A stretch of 64,000 bases of DNA from Tretioscincus oriximinensis (lineage: Eukaryota > Chordata > Lepidosauria > Squamata > Gymnophthalmidae): NCBI GenBank assembly GCA_022410635.1, contig JAJVDF010000164.1, forward strand, positions 62,001 to 126,000. Reading direction: 5' to 3'. Of the stretch, positions 13,680 to 28,800 are shown in pieces. The notes under the pieces were generated by a model. That model made no database searches and had not been told where the DNA came from. It saw only the letters and a program-made list of their open reading frames with translations. Position 1 is the stretch's first letter, and each line of letters opens with the position of its first letter. The position numbers and the translations under genes were made by a program.

Positions 13680-13862
13680 TCAATCGTCCGTGAGGTCCTG
13701 CACAAAGAGAACTTCTGTGTGGCTCAGTCCAGCTTCTTGCAGCGTTGGTGGATTTGGCCACTCCTCTGTGGGGAGGCAGGGCAGGACGCGGCGGGGGAAA
13801 TTGGCCTCGATCTGGAACTTTTCTGGGCTCTCTTTCAAAGAGAACAGGAAGTCATGGATCAC
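13680..13862 (-). CDS. FAF2: FAF2 exon 11 (UBX domain core, stop codon)
   Basis: Residues 386-445. Acceptor TTTCTTAG, then GTG ATC CAT; V386 is internal, not a start. It contains EANFPRRVLP with the FPR loop that docks on the p97 N-domain, and ends QDLTDD-TGA. Confidence 0.97.
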   Translation of the reverse strand: MIHDFLFSLKESPEKFQIEANFPRRVLPCLPTEEWPNPPTLQEAGLSHTEVLFVQDLTDD

Positions 13863-16800
13863 CTAAGAAAGCAGCAAACAGTGACTTGTCAATTGTTGGT
13901 CACGAGAACATGACAGGAGAGGTTGAAAGATTAAAGGGAGAAATTTTAACTTATAACTCTCTTCTACTTTTTAATGAGAAAAACTTACAGGATGAAGATG
14001 CTGTTCAAAACAATTCAGAAGGACATTGAAGTCTACCCATAACAAAGAGTAAAGACATGCAGACGGACTTCAATCCCTCTTGAGTCATAAAAATGTTAGT
14101 GCAAAAAAGCAGCTTTGAAACAGCTTCTTGCACACTGAGCCAAGCCCCCACTTCAGCAGAATTTGGCAGATTTTCATATAGTCCTTCTGCACCTGCACAC
14201 CAAGACTGCCCATGTGCAAAGACTTTTGAATGGCAGCTTCAGAACTGACAGCTGAACCATCAAACCGTTTCTGAGGCCACCTCACACCTGGATAGACCTG
14301 AAAGGAAGCCAACCCAATACTGAGGAGATATGCTCAATATTTCAGAAAATACATTTCTATTTCACATATAAAATTCACTCCAGCAGTGTTTAATATTTCT
14401 ATAGCAAGACCTGTGGCCTTGGATTCAGTAAGCATAAAACAATACTATTCAAGGAAGAGTAGGAGGAGATAACACCCTTCCCCAGCAGAAACCTCTGCCT
14501 CATAAAGGCTGCTCATAAATACCAACTCCCTATATGGAACTTAGATGGCACTTAGAAGCATGTAAGAGCTCTTACTAGGGAATAAGGGAGGGGGTAGCAA
14601 AATTTAGCTTTCTCCTTCTCCAGTGGAAGCCTCTACAGGATCTCAAACCTTTCCATAAAGATAAGATGTCCTTTGATTTATAGAAAGGACACATTGGAGC
14701 CAATCCACCTCTTCATGGGTGCCTGTGCAATACAGTAGTGTATCTCAACTCCTAATTAAGTTGGAAAACCAACAGTTTTCCATGCTACGCTGTGGGGTAC
14801 CAGAAGCCCGACCCCCTCCTACCGTGCTTTATCTATACTGGACAAAATAAGAGACCAAAGTTGGATGCCAAAACTGTACCTCTTCTAGTCTATCAGAGGC
14901 TTTGACAATGAAGTGTAGTAACAAATACATGGGTAGTCTATTTCAGCAGCACAACAGAAAGCATTGCCAGAAGTGGAAGGACCAAAACAAACATTTCCCT
15001 ACTGCCTTCAGAAATAAACCATGAAGGATGCTATCATACCAATATAGACACAAGTATGCATCATATACCAAAAGATCACTCTATTATATGCTCTGGTAAG
15101 AGTTATATTACAATCCAGATACCAATAGCAACACACAAAATACTTCTTCATAGGCCTTAAAATAATAACGAGAAAGTCCACTTTCCGAAGTAAAAAAATC
15201 AAAGACTACACATTTCACCTACTGATACTTGACCAAACAACTCCTGGGTAAATGATGACTAGTCTTCCTTGCCTTTCAGCATGCAGCAATAAATTGAGTG
15301 CTGTGGCATTCCAGGCACTAATCCAATGGTTTATTATTTATTTATACTTATATCCCACCCTATACCTGAAGATCCCAGGGGAACCAACCGTAGCTTTTGT
15401 TGCTTTCTGCACAACAGACACCCTATAAAGTAGTGGGGCTGAGAGAGTTCTAAAGAACTGGCTGGCCAAGCTAGCTTTTCATGGAGGAGTGGGGAATCAA
15501 ACCGGGAGACTACCAGATGCGAGTCCATCACTCTAACAACTACACCAAACTGGCTAGCAGTTCAGCCAAGGAACTCCCACGCGGTAGAAAGCAGAGTTTT
15601 CGAAAATCTTTATCAAGGCTGTGTGAAGAATAACAATACTGGAACATGTATTCTGATGTTGTAACATCTCATTCCTGGTATGATAGGCAATGCTAAGGTA
15701 TTGCACACCAGTCAAACTAGGTGCTGGAGGACGAAATGTGTAGTTTTTTAATTTTTCAACTCTCTTTATTATTTTAAGGCCTATTAAGTGTTGTTTTATG
15801 TGTTGCTATATATTGGTAATATACCAATAATTTAACTCTTACCAGAACATATAATACAGCCACATATTGGTATATGATACTTCACGATTTATTTCTAAGG
15901 CAGTGGGGAGATGTTTGTTTTGGCTGCTTGGATTTGCTACGTGCTTCCCACCATTCAGTGATAGAAGTGGAAGGACCCCTAAAAGAACCAGAGCTAGGGA
16001 AGTTTTCTTCCTGGCCTTTCAACTGGGCCCAGTCTGTTTGGCCCATTCATTCCCTAAACTATTCTCAGCCACAAAACATTAATATTTGCCCCATCCTTAC
16101 TGTTAGAGACTGTGTGAAATAGAATCGTCTCTCCACTCTGGAGTCATTGGGCATTTTAAAGACGATCTTGACACTCTCAGGATCATCAGGATGTGGCTCT
16201 GGTGGGAGACATTCAGATTTCCGCTCCTTCTCCTCCTGCAAAGTCTGTAGAGATAAAATAGAAGAGCTAAGAAAAAGCTTCAGTCATCCAATCAAGTCCA
16301 AAAATAATTGGGCCAGAAGGTTAAAAAAAAGTATTGGTCACTGGACTAAATGTTTTCTCTCAACAGGTTCACAAGGTTATAATGAAACAAGCACTGCTAA
16401 ACAATAGGCAATATTTGTTTATATTTCATTTTTGGCACCTAAGNATGCCAACCAAATACTTGTGCTCCTTGACCTGAGTCAATGGGCTATACTCTGTACT
16501 GAAGTACTTCTTGCTATTCAATCATGCCTAGTTCTTCATGACACTCGTCAGGAATATTCTAGGAATATTCTGTCTGCTTTAATATTTTTTTTAAATTGTA
16601 ACGTTTTTCTCAGTCAAAGAAATCTCTTTTGAAAAACTAGGTTTTATGGTAAAACTGTACACCTGGTATTTAGAACTCAGTACGAAGAAACAGACACTGT
16701 AAAAAATTAGCACTCTGAAAGTAAATACATTTTTGTGTAATGATTTGTTGCCATAAAGCCAGCAGAACTACGGCCAAGACTGCAATCCTCGCCTACCAAT

Positions 16801-19800
16801 ATGTTTGTTTCTCACCCGTTTTCTTCTCTCCTCTGCTAGTTTCTGCTGCTGCACTTCCTCTTCCTTCCTCTTCTTCTTCTCCCGCTCTTCTTTTTTCTTG
16901 CGTTCTTTCTCTTGATCTGCACGTAATGAAGCCAAGTATGCTTCATCTTGCTGCTGCCTTAGGACCTGTGTTTGATTTCTCTCTTCTCTATCAAGAAGAA
17001 AAAGCATTCATGAAAACTACATTTGACCTTTAGGATAAAGTCTGAAGAATACCTATGATTTTTAGTCGAATGCAATACATTATTAACTGGGGAAGGTACC
17101 CACTTTGTTCAGAATTTTATCTAGCTTCCAGCTGCAGATTTCACACAGTTGCAATTTGCAAACAGTAACTTCTAGCATGTTTCAATGCATACTTTGTAGA
17201 TGAGCAACCAAATAAGCTTAAGTATTTGCTATATAACTGAGTAAACATAGTCCAGCAAAGGAGCTAGCAGCACTTTGAGACTAACTTGAGAAAAGTGGTT
17301 GGCATAAGCTTTCGTAGACAGGTCTACTTCTTCAGATGCTGAGGGACTAATGTCAGGGTCAGGTATTTATAGGAAAATGTGTATGGGAGAGGACAAAGCA
17401 TATGCAACTGTAGGGAGGTGTTGAATTGCAGGTTAGAAAAACAGGTAAATAGCAGGAACTAATCTTCTTGTGTGAAAAAGTCCCTGGGGCAACAAGGGGC
17501 AATGTCTAGTAGAGAAACAATCAAATACTTAAAAGGTTTCATAAAAATGTAGTTGGCCAGGAAACCATTATCTCTGTTAAGTCCTTTGTTGATGGCCTGG
17601 AACTTGTGAATGTATTCAAGTTCTGTTGTCTATACATAGGTTATGAAGTAAAGACAGTAAAGAAACTTTCAGGAAGAAACTTCTCTCCTGATGCCCTATG
17701 TTTGCTGAAATGGGAGCACATTGACAGAAATTAGTACGTTTTATGGTTCAGAATCTTTAAACTGCTACAGGTGGTCCAGACAGTCCATCCTGTCCTTATG
17801 ACTGGGTTGAAAGAAGAGTGACTTGAAACAAAGAAGAGATATATTGTTCTAAATTATAACTAAATCTTCTCTGGTTCAGCATGAAGCCAAGCCAAGGTAG
17901 TTTGATTGGAATCCAACAAAACAAGTAAGCTTATCTGCTTAGCGAAAGAAATACGGTGCCAGAAAATGGTTCACAGCAGAACAGTTAAATGGGTTAACAA
18001 ATTACTGGCATAAGTAATTTGGTATAAGTAATCTCTCCAACTATTATACTTGAAGTGGCAACTTCTATCACAAATTATCATCAGTTACCCAACAAATATA
18101 TTATTTTTATTGTTGCTGATTATCTTCTATACAATGCAAAACTGGGTAGCTCTAGCTAGGGATGGCCTTAACACTCAAACATCTGAGATGAAAAAAAAAA
18201 TACATCGTATATTTCATCAAAGAAAATAGAGTAAGACAAATTCTGATTTGAAGTAACATAATGCAAAAATGTAAATATTCTAGAATGGAAAAATGATGAA
18301 GAAAGATAGCATCCCTGTATTCAGATTACCTTTCTAAACGTTCAGACACCAAGTACGTCTGGTTGGCTTCCATAATGAATGTCAGTTGGTTAATGAGGTC
18401 ATCTGGTTGAATAAGTCCTTCTAACCTTCCAACTACAGTCATTCTACGATCTTTCAGCATGATCATTGCCAAGAACGGATAGGTATTCTCACGCAGAGCC
18501 TGAGATACTGAGATATATAAATATTGTCACCATCTATACCATAAGGCATTTATGAACATTTGGCNTACATTCATGTTTTTGTCTCATTACTGTCTGTTCT
18601 AGCATTGACTTCCCTTGGNTTTATAGGTATTTGTCTCCCAGTCCTACTCTCAAAGACAATTAAGAGCAAGGAATCAACTTGGAGATAACAAATTGAATTA
18701 ATATGTTTTTTATCATCCTTGNATTTGGTATATCAAAGCAATAATGTTTGAATTCTCAGCTTTCGGTTTTATCACTTTAAAGGCAGGTGGTTTTCTACCA
18801 TTGTGTTTGAACAGTAGTTCAAACTGAATTTACATTCAATATCTGGAACCAGAGGCAGATGTGGTGGTGATTCAGGAAAACTAATTCTTTTAAGGATTAA
18901 CTGCATGAGGTAAAGGGGAAAAGTCCATTCCAAATCCAAGCAAACCCAAGAAAGAACATCAGAGAATGAAAAAACAGTCCTATTTATACTGTGGCTGAAA
19001 CAACCATCAACATTTTATTTATTTATTTATTTACATTTCTATGCTGCCTTATANCTGAAGGTCTCAGGGTGGTTAACAATAAAAACACAATTAAGATGTC
19101 AAAAACAAACACATCTAAAAATATGGAAGGGATTGACGCACCTCGAGGAGGAGACTATTCCATAGTCTGGGGGTTGCTACACCGAAGGCCCTATCTTGGG
19201 TTCCCATCCCTTTTGCCACTGAGGGTGGTGGTACAATCAAGAGGCCTCCCCTGCAGATCTTAAGGCATGGGCAGGCTCATGGGAGAAGGCGTACCTTTAG
19301 ATATGTAAGGCTTTATAGGTGAGAGTTAATAGCTTGAACTGGGCATGGAAGCAAATTGGCAACCAGTGCAGTTCTTGCAAGACTGGTGTGATCAGTGTTG
19401 AGTCATTTGAACAGGTCAGCAGTCTAGCGGTTGTGTCCTGCACCACCTACAGCTTCTGAACCATTTTCAAGGGCAGCCCCAACTTCACCAGCTGAAGGTG
19501 GTGACAGCCATTTTTACCAACAGAAGTCATCTTGAACATCCAGTGATAGAAATGACACAGAGCAACCCCAGATTATATATTGTTCCCATCTTTTAACAAG
19601 NTAAATCTCTAATTTCATACTTGGAAATTTTCTATCATCAATGTTTCCACTTTGTTATGTAGCACTCCTTATCTGGACAGTATTAGCCTGGCCTCTTATC
19701 CATACCATGNTAACCTTGTATTTACTCTGAGAGGTACCATACGACCAACACATCCTTCTTGAGTAGGGTTCATTATGCCTATGATTTAGCTACCAGATCA

Positions 19801-22800
19801 GGCAAGGCTTCAGTCCCGACATATAAAACCCTAAACAACTTTGTAACACGGTTCATAAAAAAATCATAATAATGTTTATTTATAATGCCCCCTTGGCACT
19901 GGGNGGTACACACAGTTTTTATTGCTTCCTCTACAACAAGCAGGCAAAGAAGTAAGCGGAGCTGTGAGAGTTCTAAAGAACTGTGAATTGCCCAAGGTCA
20001 CCCAGCTGGCTTCTTGGGGGAATGTGTAATCAAACCTAGAGGCTACTGGATAAGAGGCAATGTGAAAGAGAAGAGATCTTTATTTACAACTATGGAAGAA
20101 CCCTGGAATTGTTTACAGGGCTCTTACTGCAAGTTGTATGTACTGCAAAATACCACCTTTTCAGTGACATTCTGCATTTTCAGCTTCTTACTTTATAGGA
20201 TCTTGTTACTCAAGCACCTCCTGTGTACTTGCATGTTTATTCACTGGCCCAGTTTTTTGTGAGTTCATGTTTTTATTCTGTACACTTTTTTTGTTTCTCT
20301 TGAAAATGAAATTAATTTTGAGTTTGATTTTTTTAATGGAAAACAGTACAAAAATATCTTTAAATTACTATCATCATCACCATCATTATTGTCACTATTA
20401 TTATCTTCATCACTGTCACTATTATTGTTGCTATTGTTAAATCTCATTTTACTGGCCCTCTCCCAACCCATCACAATATTCAAACATTAGATCAGTGATT
20501 AAAATGTTAAAAAAGAACTGAGTGTCATCAGGCAGGTTGATGCTATAGCTTATCCTAGCAGCTTCAAATGGATGCTGAACAGCACAGGTAACAAAATAAC
20601 ACCACATGGCTCTCTACAGCCTACTGCCAGAATACAGATACAAAGTTATCCACTGCTGCTTCCGGAGACTGACCACATAAATAGAAATGGAACCATTACA
20701 ACACAGTTCCTCCAATATTCAACCTGAGGATATGGTATAAGATGATACCATAGTCAACAATATCAAGACCAGATGAGAGATCAGGATCAGAAAAGTTGCA
20801 CTCTCCCTACCTCTTTCCACTAAGAGATCATTCACCTGGGGACTAAGACAAATTCTGTCCTGAACCAATGTAGCTGATCAATCGCACTATTAGTATACAA
20901 TTCATTACCTATTGTCATTATTTTTGGGGAAATTCATATATACTTAATAAAAGTGTGTTTTTATTGGTACACTTGCTCAGATCCTCTTCTATGTTAAGAG
21001 TCTGGTCGTTCCATAGGAAACCAGCAATATTAATTGATGTGACAATGGTGGGAAAGCTTTGTTACACCATTCCCCATTCATGAGTAGATCAAATCACCGA
21101 TGACAAAGAAGTTATATCAAGGAACAACTGGTATTGAAGCATTTACCTCTATATCCTTCTGGTTTATTTGTTGAACAAGCCCAGAAAAGCATTCTTGTAT
21201 TTATAAGGGAGATCACATCAGGTGCACAAAGTGTATTGCTGTAGAGAGAATATTAAAATATATATCTTACTGCATATCATATTATTGACCTGCATGCTAC
21301 AATTTAATATAAAAGTTTAGCTAACCTACCGACAAAATTCATCAGTGTCTTGATGGTCATCACCATGCAGATAAACAAGCAGAAAGCGTAGTTCTCTCTT
21401 TGCATCATTCAGTGCCTTAAGGGAACATAAAAGATCTTTTAAAGCTACCAAATCCAAAAAATAAAGTATACTGACAATGAAAAAATCCCAAAACATTTTG
21501 CTTCAAAGGTACACTTTATTACAACACCTTAATACACTGTAAATTTGGGGCAATGATATTTATTTATTTTAGAAATCTACAGCTTCCCTTTCCCAATAGG
21601 TCCCAGGGGGAGTTCTAACAAAGATAAAATATACAAATTAGTAAAACATCTTTAAATTAAATAGTCCCTCTGCAAGAGTTTAGAGAGAAAGACACGCTAA
21701 TCTAACATCACAACCCAATGTTTTACACCAACCTGGCTATATGTCCCCTGGTAGAAGACAGGATGTATTCTTCCATATTTTTCCTCAAACATATGAATAA
21801 ATGAAACGATGTCACCCACAGGGTCAGTTACCCGACTTCGAGGATCAGGACGTATGAATCGCAAAGCAAACCTAGGCAAGTTCAAAACAGCAGAGTAAGA
21901 TTTATATTACAATGCTGAGAACACAGTCCAGTCATTTAATCTGCAATAATCTCAAGGAGCTACATTTCCACTATAAAAAACAAATCGCTATTCACTCATT
22001 CAACATTTTTACAAGAATTCTGGTATCTTGTACCAAGCAAACTATCCAAAAGCACACTGCTCAGCTCTCAATGGATCAATGCCTCCTCTCTTGGCTATTT
22101 CAGCTAATAAAAACAAGACAGTTGACCAGGCAAATCTCCAAACAATGTAACTAAATTAAAAATATACAAAAGGTAATCTAAGTGAAGACTTACCTAAATA
22201 TATCAAGTAAAGTATAATATGTAAATCGGAATGGAAGCATGATCAAATAGTAACCCCAACCCAACAAGCCCTGAAACAACAAAGGAAGTAAGTTAGATTA
22301 TTATTATTTTATGTCATAAGAACATAAGAAGAGCCATGCTGAATCGGTCCGGAGCCCAACTAGACCAGCATTCTGCCTCACCCACCAATTGCACCTGGGC
22401 AGTCTGAAACAGAAGAAGGCAAAATCTTCAACTGTTCTTGACCACCTGCAAAAGGCATTTCAGGAACAGTGCCTGTTGCTCCNTCTCGGAGGCTGTAGCA
22501 AACTTAACACAAGCCTAGAAACTACTGATTTAATTTATAGAAGAGAACATGAATCTAGTTAATGTAACAAGTTATTATTCTCCATTTGGAGTCACATTTC
22601 CAGAGTATGGTTTCCAAGTATAATGTTCTTTTCAGAATTTTGAAGGACAAAAATATTAATATAAATACATTAAATCTACCAAATGCTCTTTTTGACATTG
22701 TTTTTTTCTTCCCATAGATCAGAAAAAATAAAAAGGTTTTACCCATCTTTATGGATCTAAATTATGAAAAGGAAATATGACATATCTTCTGTAGTAGAAG

Positions 22801-25800
22801 AGGCTATTTTTCTGAAAGCCTGAAAGCTGGGAAATGTTCTACTTTTACAACAGTAAAAAGAAAGAAATGCACTGAAAAGAACATGGATACAGAGCACAAA
22901 TCTAACNTCTTATAGAAAAGGAAATCTGTTATCACGGAACGCACAACTCAAAAACGTATATGGAAGTATTTTGAATTTATTCTTTATATATATTTGAAGC
23001 ACTGTTCCCAGAGAAAGTCTTATAGAACCATAGAATTGGAAGGGACCTCCAAGATCATTGGGTCCAACCTCCTGCTCAATGCAAGATTCATTAAACCACC
23101 CCAGTCCAGCCTCTGTTTGAAGACTTCTGCATTTTAGCTAAAGGCCATTACGGAAAACTTGCCCTTGGCTGTGGTCTTGAAACAACATAGCTGTAGATCC
23201 TGTGATCAGCAGTGTTGACCTGCAGTGGTCGAGATGGTGGTGGATTGAAGACGCTTGGGACACCCTCTTGCTCATTCAATCGATCCTGAACAGCTGCCTA
23301 CAGAAGATTCCCAAAAAGCAAGTCAGCATATAATGTCTACAATAATTGCAGACCATCAGTATGTAATTTGCCTGCAATTGAGAATATACTGTTCAAAAGA
23401 CCATATGCTAATAAAATCTAAAATAAGAGCATAAAGTAAAAACTCAAGAAACATCACATTTAAGGTCGAATAATAATTAGTGTTAATAGCCTTCTTATGC
23501 AATAGGATTTTGCCTTCTTTAACCTTTTAGTACTTTCTCAATCTGCTCTGTGTAGGCTGCAAAATTGAGGAATGGAAGAAAATGACAGTGAAGACGTGAG
23601 TACGGTGAGAGCATGAATGTTTGTTTCTTAGGCATCACTCTATATTGTCCAACAGCATAGACTGCAAGGCAGTTAGTTATTCACATTCAGTGTCTATTTA
23701 ATTTATTTAATTAAAATAAAATAAAAAAATAAAAAATATTTAATATGTTATTTAAGATCAATTCAACTACTGTAAATACTCACTCTTCCAAAATGTTAAG
23801 ACCATAGCATACTAGTTTAATTGGAAATATTTAAGTTTATTATTTACTGTATTTCATAAACATTGCATATATTAAAGAGGAAAAAACAGAAAACTCTCTA
23901 ATTAACCTTCTGTTTATAAAATATAAAATATTTCAGGAACCACACAGTCTTAAGATATAATCTTTTATGGCAATATTAATATAATTTACTGAAAGCTATT
24001 GAATTTAAGCAGCTTTCCTTCCCACTAAGAATAGGGGGGGGAATCCTCTACATCTATCATGGCAGCTTGAAAAAATCNTCTGGCTTTCTAGTTCGTTTGC
24101 TTGTGATTGTTTCATTTGAGAACCTGCTGTTCAGTCTGAAAACTGATTTGGCTCTTCCAACTTTCAAGAATATAACTATTTACAGAAGTTTTAACAAGGA
24201 TCTGCATTATGAACACTGCTTGTTCCCAATTGAGATAATCCAGGGAAGTCTATTATTTTTATAGACTGAAATTGAAAAACCAAGTTAAAGTGATGTAGTA
24301 CCTCAATGTTCCAGTTATGCTGTTCCAGTGTATGACGGCACTGATCCATGGACTCAATGCCAGTCAAGTCCTGGGGGAAAGAGACAAAAAAAATAAGTCC
24401 AAACACTTCACAAAGCATTACTTGAATCAAAGTTATACTTTATGAGCCACTTTTCTTACAATTTGGATTGTAACAAAGCAGTTGCAAAACAGCTTAGCCC
24501 AGGAACCATTAAAATGATCAAACAATCCAAATANGTGAGCCAAGACAGCCTAACTTTTATCTGTGCACATTTGTACCCATACCACTTTCATCTGCTAGTG
24601 TATTTTTGTTTGCATCTTTTTTTGTTTTCAATTAAACATACACATAAAACTTCATTATGTATCAAAAATATTTCATATCCACTTACACAATGTTTTCTCT
24701 TCCCTTCTCCCCTGTATCCCTCACACGTTCAGCCAATGACACATTTTGTCTCTATCTGCTGAAGTCTGATTTATTTTGTAAACTCTAGGGGGGAAGGGGA
24801 CATCTTTTGCTTAATGTTTCCAACCCTTCCCACTTTCATCTTAGTGTTTCTAAACAATACTCAATCCNGTGCCTCTGAGATCAGTCTTTGATGACACTTG
24901 GTTTTTCATGTTAAACTTGAGAATTGTTCAGGAACCTGGACAAAGATTCCTTGCACACTCATATAAGAATAAGGTAATCTGTTATGAGAGGGTAATTTAA
25001 GCTATTGATCCTCCAGTCAAGTCTGCTTGCCCCAGAATTCTACAGTTACCGCCTTACTTATTGTTCAATGAACAGTATTATAGCAACTGCTTTCATTTTT
25101 TTCTTTTACAGAGGAAAGACTCAGACTAAGGAGAGGTTTTGAATATGATCAGCCCTCTGCANTTGGGTCACCTATGTGAGTGGCAGTACTATGGAGGGAT
25201 AGAGGGGAGAGTTGATAGCCAGGAAATTCTCTTGCTATTTCACTGTTGGGCAGCCACCATCCTTGAGTGAGCAAAGTCCAACTTATTTTTGGCAGGGAAG
25301 TACTATAACCTACAAGGGAGGGAGGGATATATTTCAATGTGTGTTNATGCTTTTTGATGCTGTTTTTGTTATAGTGACTCATCCTGGGACCTTTGGGTGA
25401 ATAGCAGGTAAAATTTTGCTGTATTTTTATTGAAACATTTGTATTGGGTTTTTATTTAATTAATTAATTTGAGTTTTTATATCTCAAATAAATAAATTAA
25501 ATAAAAACCAATACAAAATGTTTCAATAAAAACACATCAAAAATTTAACTAAGCTAAACGGGAACAGAATAAATCAAGGCAACATTATACAGTTTGAGAA
25601 AGCAGCATAAGTTATAAGAGCTTAAAATGTAAGCAAATGGCAAAGTAAAAACAATAGAAAGCAAGCCAAGAATCATAAACATGTTTCACAAGTCATACCA
25701 GGTTAAGCAATCTGTTTATGGGGTTAAGGGTCTTACCCTTAACTCCATACCTATTCAATATATAGCACAATGCTGGCAAATGCTGACAAATCATTCCTTC

Positions 25801-28800
25801 CCTGCATGAAATACTAATACTCAGTGGTGGGATGTGATGTGCTAAGGTTACAGAACTAAAACATAGTTGAAAAAGATCAGTGGGAACTTCCACTCAAGCC
25901 TTGCCCATCTTCTTTTATCCTTGAAGTGTCCCAATCCACAGGTCACAGCTTCTGTAAATGCAATGACTTCTGGAATTTTCCTGAATAATCTTGTTGAGGN
26001 TTAACTTTGTGTGTGGGCCCCAGAGAGTAGATATTTCTTAACAAAAAAAGAAATCCGTTGACTTTAAGGACAAAGTAATGATCAATCCTAAATGCAAAAA
26101 TAAATACNTTCCCATCATTAAAACTGTTCATTTGAAATGCTGTCATAGACATCCGTTGAACCCTGATATTCTATTGATTGTCAACTGAATTGCTCATTAA
26201 AAGATTGGGAGGACTAATACCGTAACTCATTTATATCCTTAACTCTTAAACTTGTTTCTCATTTCTAGCATAAACAGTCAAAATGAGTAAGTGTATAAGT
26301 AGATTCTTTTTTCTGCACAGAATATGTTTTAAGATTAAATCTAATCACTACAAAGAGGAGCAACTGATAAATTTTTTCATCACGATGGAAATCATAACGT
26401 TTTCTGTTTAAAAAGGCCCCAGTATATAAAAACTGAGAAATGGACTGTCAGAACCAGTGTTCTGGGAAGTTTCATTTTTGAACCAAAATATGCACTATTT
26501 TCAACACTCTGGCACTCCAAACAATAGATATAAAAGATTATAATGAGGACGAACTTTATTAAGGTTTCAATACATGGTGAACATTACATATGCTGATTAT
26601 AAACATTCTCAGCTACAGCTCAAGGATTTAATAATATTCTTGAATTTTCTCTAGCTATTTTCAATTGTCTTTGTTGGTCCCAAATATGCACATTTTTTAA
26701 AATGGAGGATTTTTCACTTAATCCTCCTAAACCAGATATGTTAATTCAGATTAACTAGTCCCAAACTGTTCAGGACAAGTCCCATGCCAACCCCAAAGTT
26801 TACGAGTCTAGGAGTGCCCAGGGGACCCATTTGGAAAGGGTAACAAGGTGACCCATCGAAATGGGTCTTCCACAGCCCTACTCTGAAGCCCTACTCTACC
26901 ACTATTCCAGAGTTAAACAGGACCAAAGGGTAATTTGGGGTTGCCTGATGTGGATTATGTTCCATCTTTTACAGGCAGAGCCCCTCTAGGCAGATCACTG
27001 TGCAGACAGAAGAAAAACAAATCTCTTGTGTCTGCATGCTGGTTTGTTGAAAGAGGTTCTGTCCTTGGTGGTGTATTCCAGAATAGGGGATAAAGTTTTG
27101 CAGGAATTCTGCTATTTCTCTTTCATATAGACAGTATCATAGGCTGTGTGGAATTTCTTAGAAAAAGACAGCTAAATGAATGTTTTCTCCAATGAATGCC
27201 ATCTGGTCTTAGAAAATAATCTCTTATAATGTGGGATTGTCAGAATTTTCAAGTATTGTAACCAGGTGCACAGATAAAAAAGGATAAAGAAGGATAAAGA
27301 TGGATAATGACATTTAGCAAAAGCACAGCTGTTTGTTGAAACCAGACAATTTTGATTATTTAAATCAATTCAAGAGTTTTTAATGAAAAGCAGTGTAATT
27401 AGGCCCCCACTAGAAACTAAGGTACATCAATTTGGGAATACATGGGCTCTGTCTCCTGAACCTTTATCTAGTCTTGTAGTAATAATTTTAGCCATNCTCA
27501 GGAAGATGCAGTACAGGTAAACATGAATGCATAACTGATNCATTGCAGAAGAGAAAGCTGGAGGCTTGAGCTATAGGGTTCAGCACAAATGGGTAGACAC
27601 AAATTTATAAAGAGACTAGCGGCAAAACCTGGAAATGCGGCGGAGGGAGCTGGCTGGCACCTGACTTCCCTGGCACACATGCGGCCGGCAAGAGTCAGCT
27701 GAAGAGGCTGCAAAGGAAGTCTTCAAACAAGTGGCGAGGGAAGGCAGGTCTCACCTCCCTTCTCTATCCATCCTGGTGCATCTTCAGCCAGGAGGGAGCT
27801 GTGATTGGCAAAGATACCCATATATACTCGAATATAAGTCGANCCGAATATAAGCTGAGGCACCTAATTTCACCACAAAAAACTAGGAAAAATTATTAAC
27901 TCGCGTATAAGCCTAGCACGGGACGAAAGAAGGAAAGGAACCCAACACCTCCCCTGTGCCCATCCAAGGTAGCCGTCATCACCTAGGGCCTGCAGCCTCC
28001 TGTGGGGCCACACAGTCCTCAGGGCCATGTGCTGGAGGCTCCTAGGAGCACCTTGGCATCCATTCCTTGACCCCAAGCCTGGGATGCTCAGGCACACATA
28101 AAGGATGCCGACAACAGGGAGGCTCTGGTACTACATCACCCTCGCCTCGCCAGATAGATATGGGATGACCTCTACTGCTGCTGCTGCCACACTCTCCTGT
28201 GGCGCCAGCACACTGGGGGTGCTACTGAAACCCACCTCAAGCATTGGTCCAGGGGGAGGCAGCAAAGGCAGCAACAGCTGCCCACGTACAACTGTGCAGG
28301 CTTGAGGAGGAAAGACACTGGAGCATGCTGGGAAGTGTGCTGAAAAACTAGACTTATACTTGANTATATACAGTACCTTCATAACGAGCTTTATCTATAG
28401 AGAAATATAACTAGATGCATATTATATGGAAATTAAAAAATGAACACATATCCTACACATGTATACTTTTCGGCATATGATTTTGGTCTAATGTATTTCA
28501 GAATAATAACACAAAAAATAGGATTTTATATCTTTTACTCTGGAATATTTTGGTAATTCTAGGATTCATTCCTTACTATCTATGTATATTAATTCTGCTT
28601 TAGTTATCAGATACATATTTATTTATAGCTCTTCTCAAATTAACATGTATGAAAAGAAACATTTTGTGCTTTTCATTAACAGTCTTCACAGATTTATTTT
28701 GAGCATCTTATTTATCACTATTACCCATCTAAATTGTGACTCAGCAACAACTTATTCATTATAGGCATGAGTTCTTTTTTGTATCATAAGAGTAATAGTA

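Noticed and set aside
13680..13862. Stand-alone 60-residue protein starting at GTG
   Set aside because: It is FAF2 exon 11; the GTG follows a splice acceptor and is V386.
16768..17007. Stand-alone Lys/Glu-rich small protein
   Set aside because: Central part is FAF2 exon 9; both ends read into introns past consensus splice sites.
6087..20440. CRISPR-like or regularly spaced repeats
   Set aside because: Only simple microsatellites and dispersed repeats are present; nothing has repeat-spacer regularity, and the genome is eukaryotic.
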